Origin: Bacillus solimangrovi
GTDB taxonomy: Bacteria > Bacillota > Bacilli > Bacillales > Bacillaceae_N
Assembly: GCF_001742425.1 (NCBI RefSeq)
Contig: NZ_MJEH01000004.1
Location: 1 to 64,000, forward strand
DNA length: 64,000 nt
Direction: 5' to 3'
Below, one piece after another: positions 63,722-64,000 of the stretch. Under the pieces are notes generated by a model. That model did no database searches and was not told the DNA's origin. It worked only from the letters and a program-made list of their open reading frames with translations. Both the position numbers and the translations under genes were made by a program. Numbering within the stretch: the first letter of the stretch is position 1; each line of letters begins with the position of its first letter.

Positions 63722-64000
63722 ATGAGATTGGCAGATACTTATGGCGTCATTGATATCGGTTCAAATACAATACGCTTTGCTATATATAAACACGAGAAAG
63801 CTGGCCCATTTCGTGAGGTTGATAATATCAAAACTGTTGCACGTCTTCGCAACTATTTAGATGATCATGATTGTCTCACTGAAGAAGGAATAGAAGTACT
63901 AGTGAATACGATAAAAAGCTATCAAGACATCGCTACTTATCATAACATTAAGAATGTAAAAGGAGCTGCGACAGCGACAATTCGTCGTGCAAAAAATCAA
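63722..64000 (+). CDS. ppx: Exopolyphosphatase, Ppx/GppA family (5' part)
   Basis: The first 93 codons, cut by the window edge. The ASKHA phosphate-1 motif YGVIDIGSNTIRFAIYKH is at residues 7-24, and KGAATATIRRAKNQ near the edge fits the next block (usually ATSA-R-AxN). ATG 63722 and TTG 63728 are both in frame behind AAAAGGATG; spacing favours the TTG. It hydrolyses polyphosphate or pppGpp. A ppk gene often follows outside the window. Confidence 0.88.
   Translation, partial: MRLADTYGVIDIGSNTIRFAIYKHEKAGPFREVDNIKTVARLRNYLDDHDCLTEEGIEVLVNTIKSYQDIATYHNIKNVKGAATATIRRAKNQ

Overview
The window looks like chromosomal DNA of a spore-forming, motile, low-GC Gram-positive bacterium of the Bacillaceae. 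The support is AT-rich codon use with strong AGGAGG-type ribosome binding sites, a CotA spore-coat laccase, a CheV-YkyB neighbourhood, a proBA operon behind a T-box, many lipoprotein signals of Bacillus type, and promoters that resemble mother-cell sporulation promoters. There are no phage, transposon, rRNA, tRNA or CRISPR signals.

Layout. 1-8.3 kb: a cupin protein, then five members of a right-handed beta-helix family (four in tandem), each with its own promoter and its own near-identical terminator, interrupted by small housekeeping genes (a GNAT acetyltransferase, a GyrI-like protein and a DinB protein). 8.3-31 kb: an accessory stretch with many GNAT acetyltransferases, a GntR-ABC transporter operon (YtrA type), a NUDIX hydrolase, a dienelactone hydrolase, an ECF41-type sigma factor with its probable target gene and target promoter, a DMT transporter, a HAD phosphatase, an RsgA GTPase behind a possible leader-peptide attenuator, and a tandem duplication of a zinc-peptidase lipoprotein. 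31-38 kb: two more beta-helix genes (one in an operon with a small protein resembling a spore-surface family), a TetR-SDR pair and cotA. 39-50 kb: an alanine/sodium symporter, T-box-proBA, a glycosyltransferase, a ZIP transporter, a chemoreceptor and a DUF4349 lipoprotein. 50-64 kb: a RodA/FtsW protein, an orphan trpB, a second chemoreceptor, a cobalamin riboswitch with cobQ, a receiver-PAS-PP2C phosphatase, cheV-ykyB, a Sco protein and the start of ppx.

The most notable signal is a shared promoter module: a GTACAAG box, then exactly 18 bases, then CATAT. It precedes six of the seven beta-helix genes and one GNAT gene; a variant with 17 bases and a CATAAAATA -10 precedes the operon that carries the seventh. 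GTACAAG resembles a SpoIIID site and CATAnnnTA resembles a sigma-K -10, so I infer a mother-cell regulon that deposits a paralogous set of Asp/Asn-rich beta-helix proteins, each ending in a Cys-containing tail, on the spore. The function is not known to me. A second signal is the rsgA leader: a 22-codon ORF followed by two mutually exclusive stems, one of which hides the rsgA ribosome binding site.

Start codons were moved downstream of the longest open frame wherever a clear ribosome binding site required it. All family calls are by eye from the sequence; no search was run.
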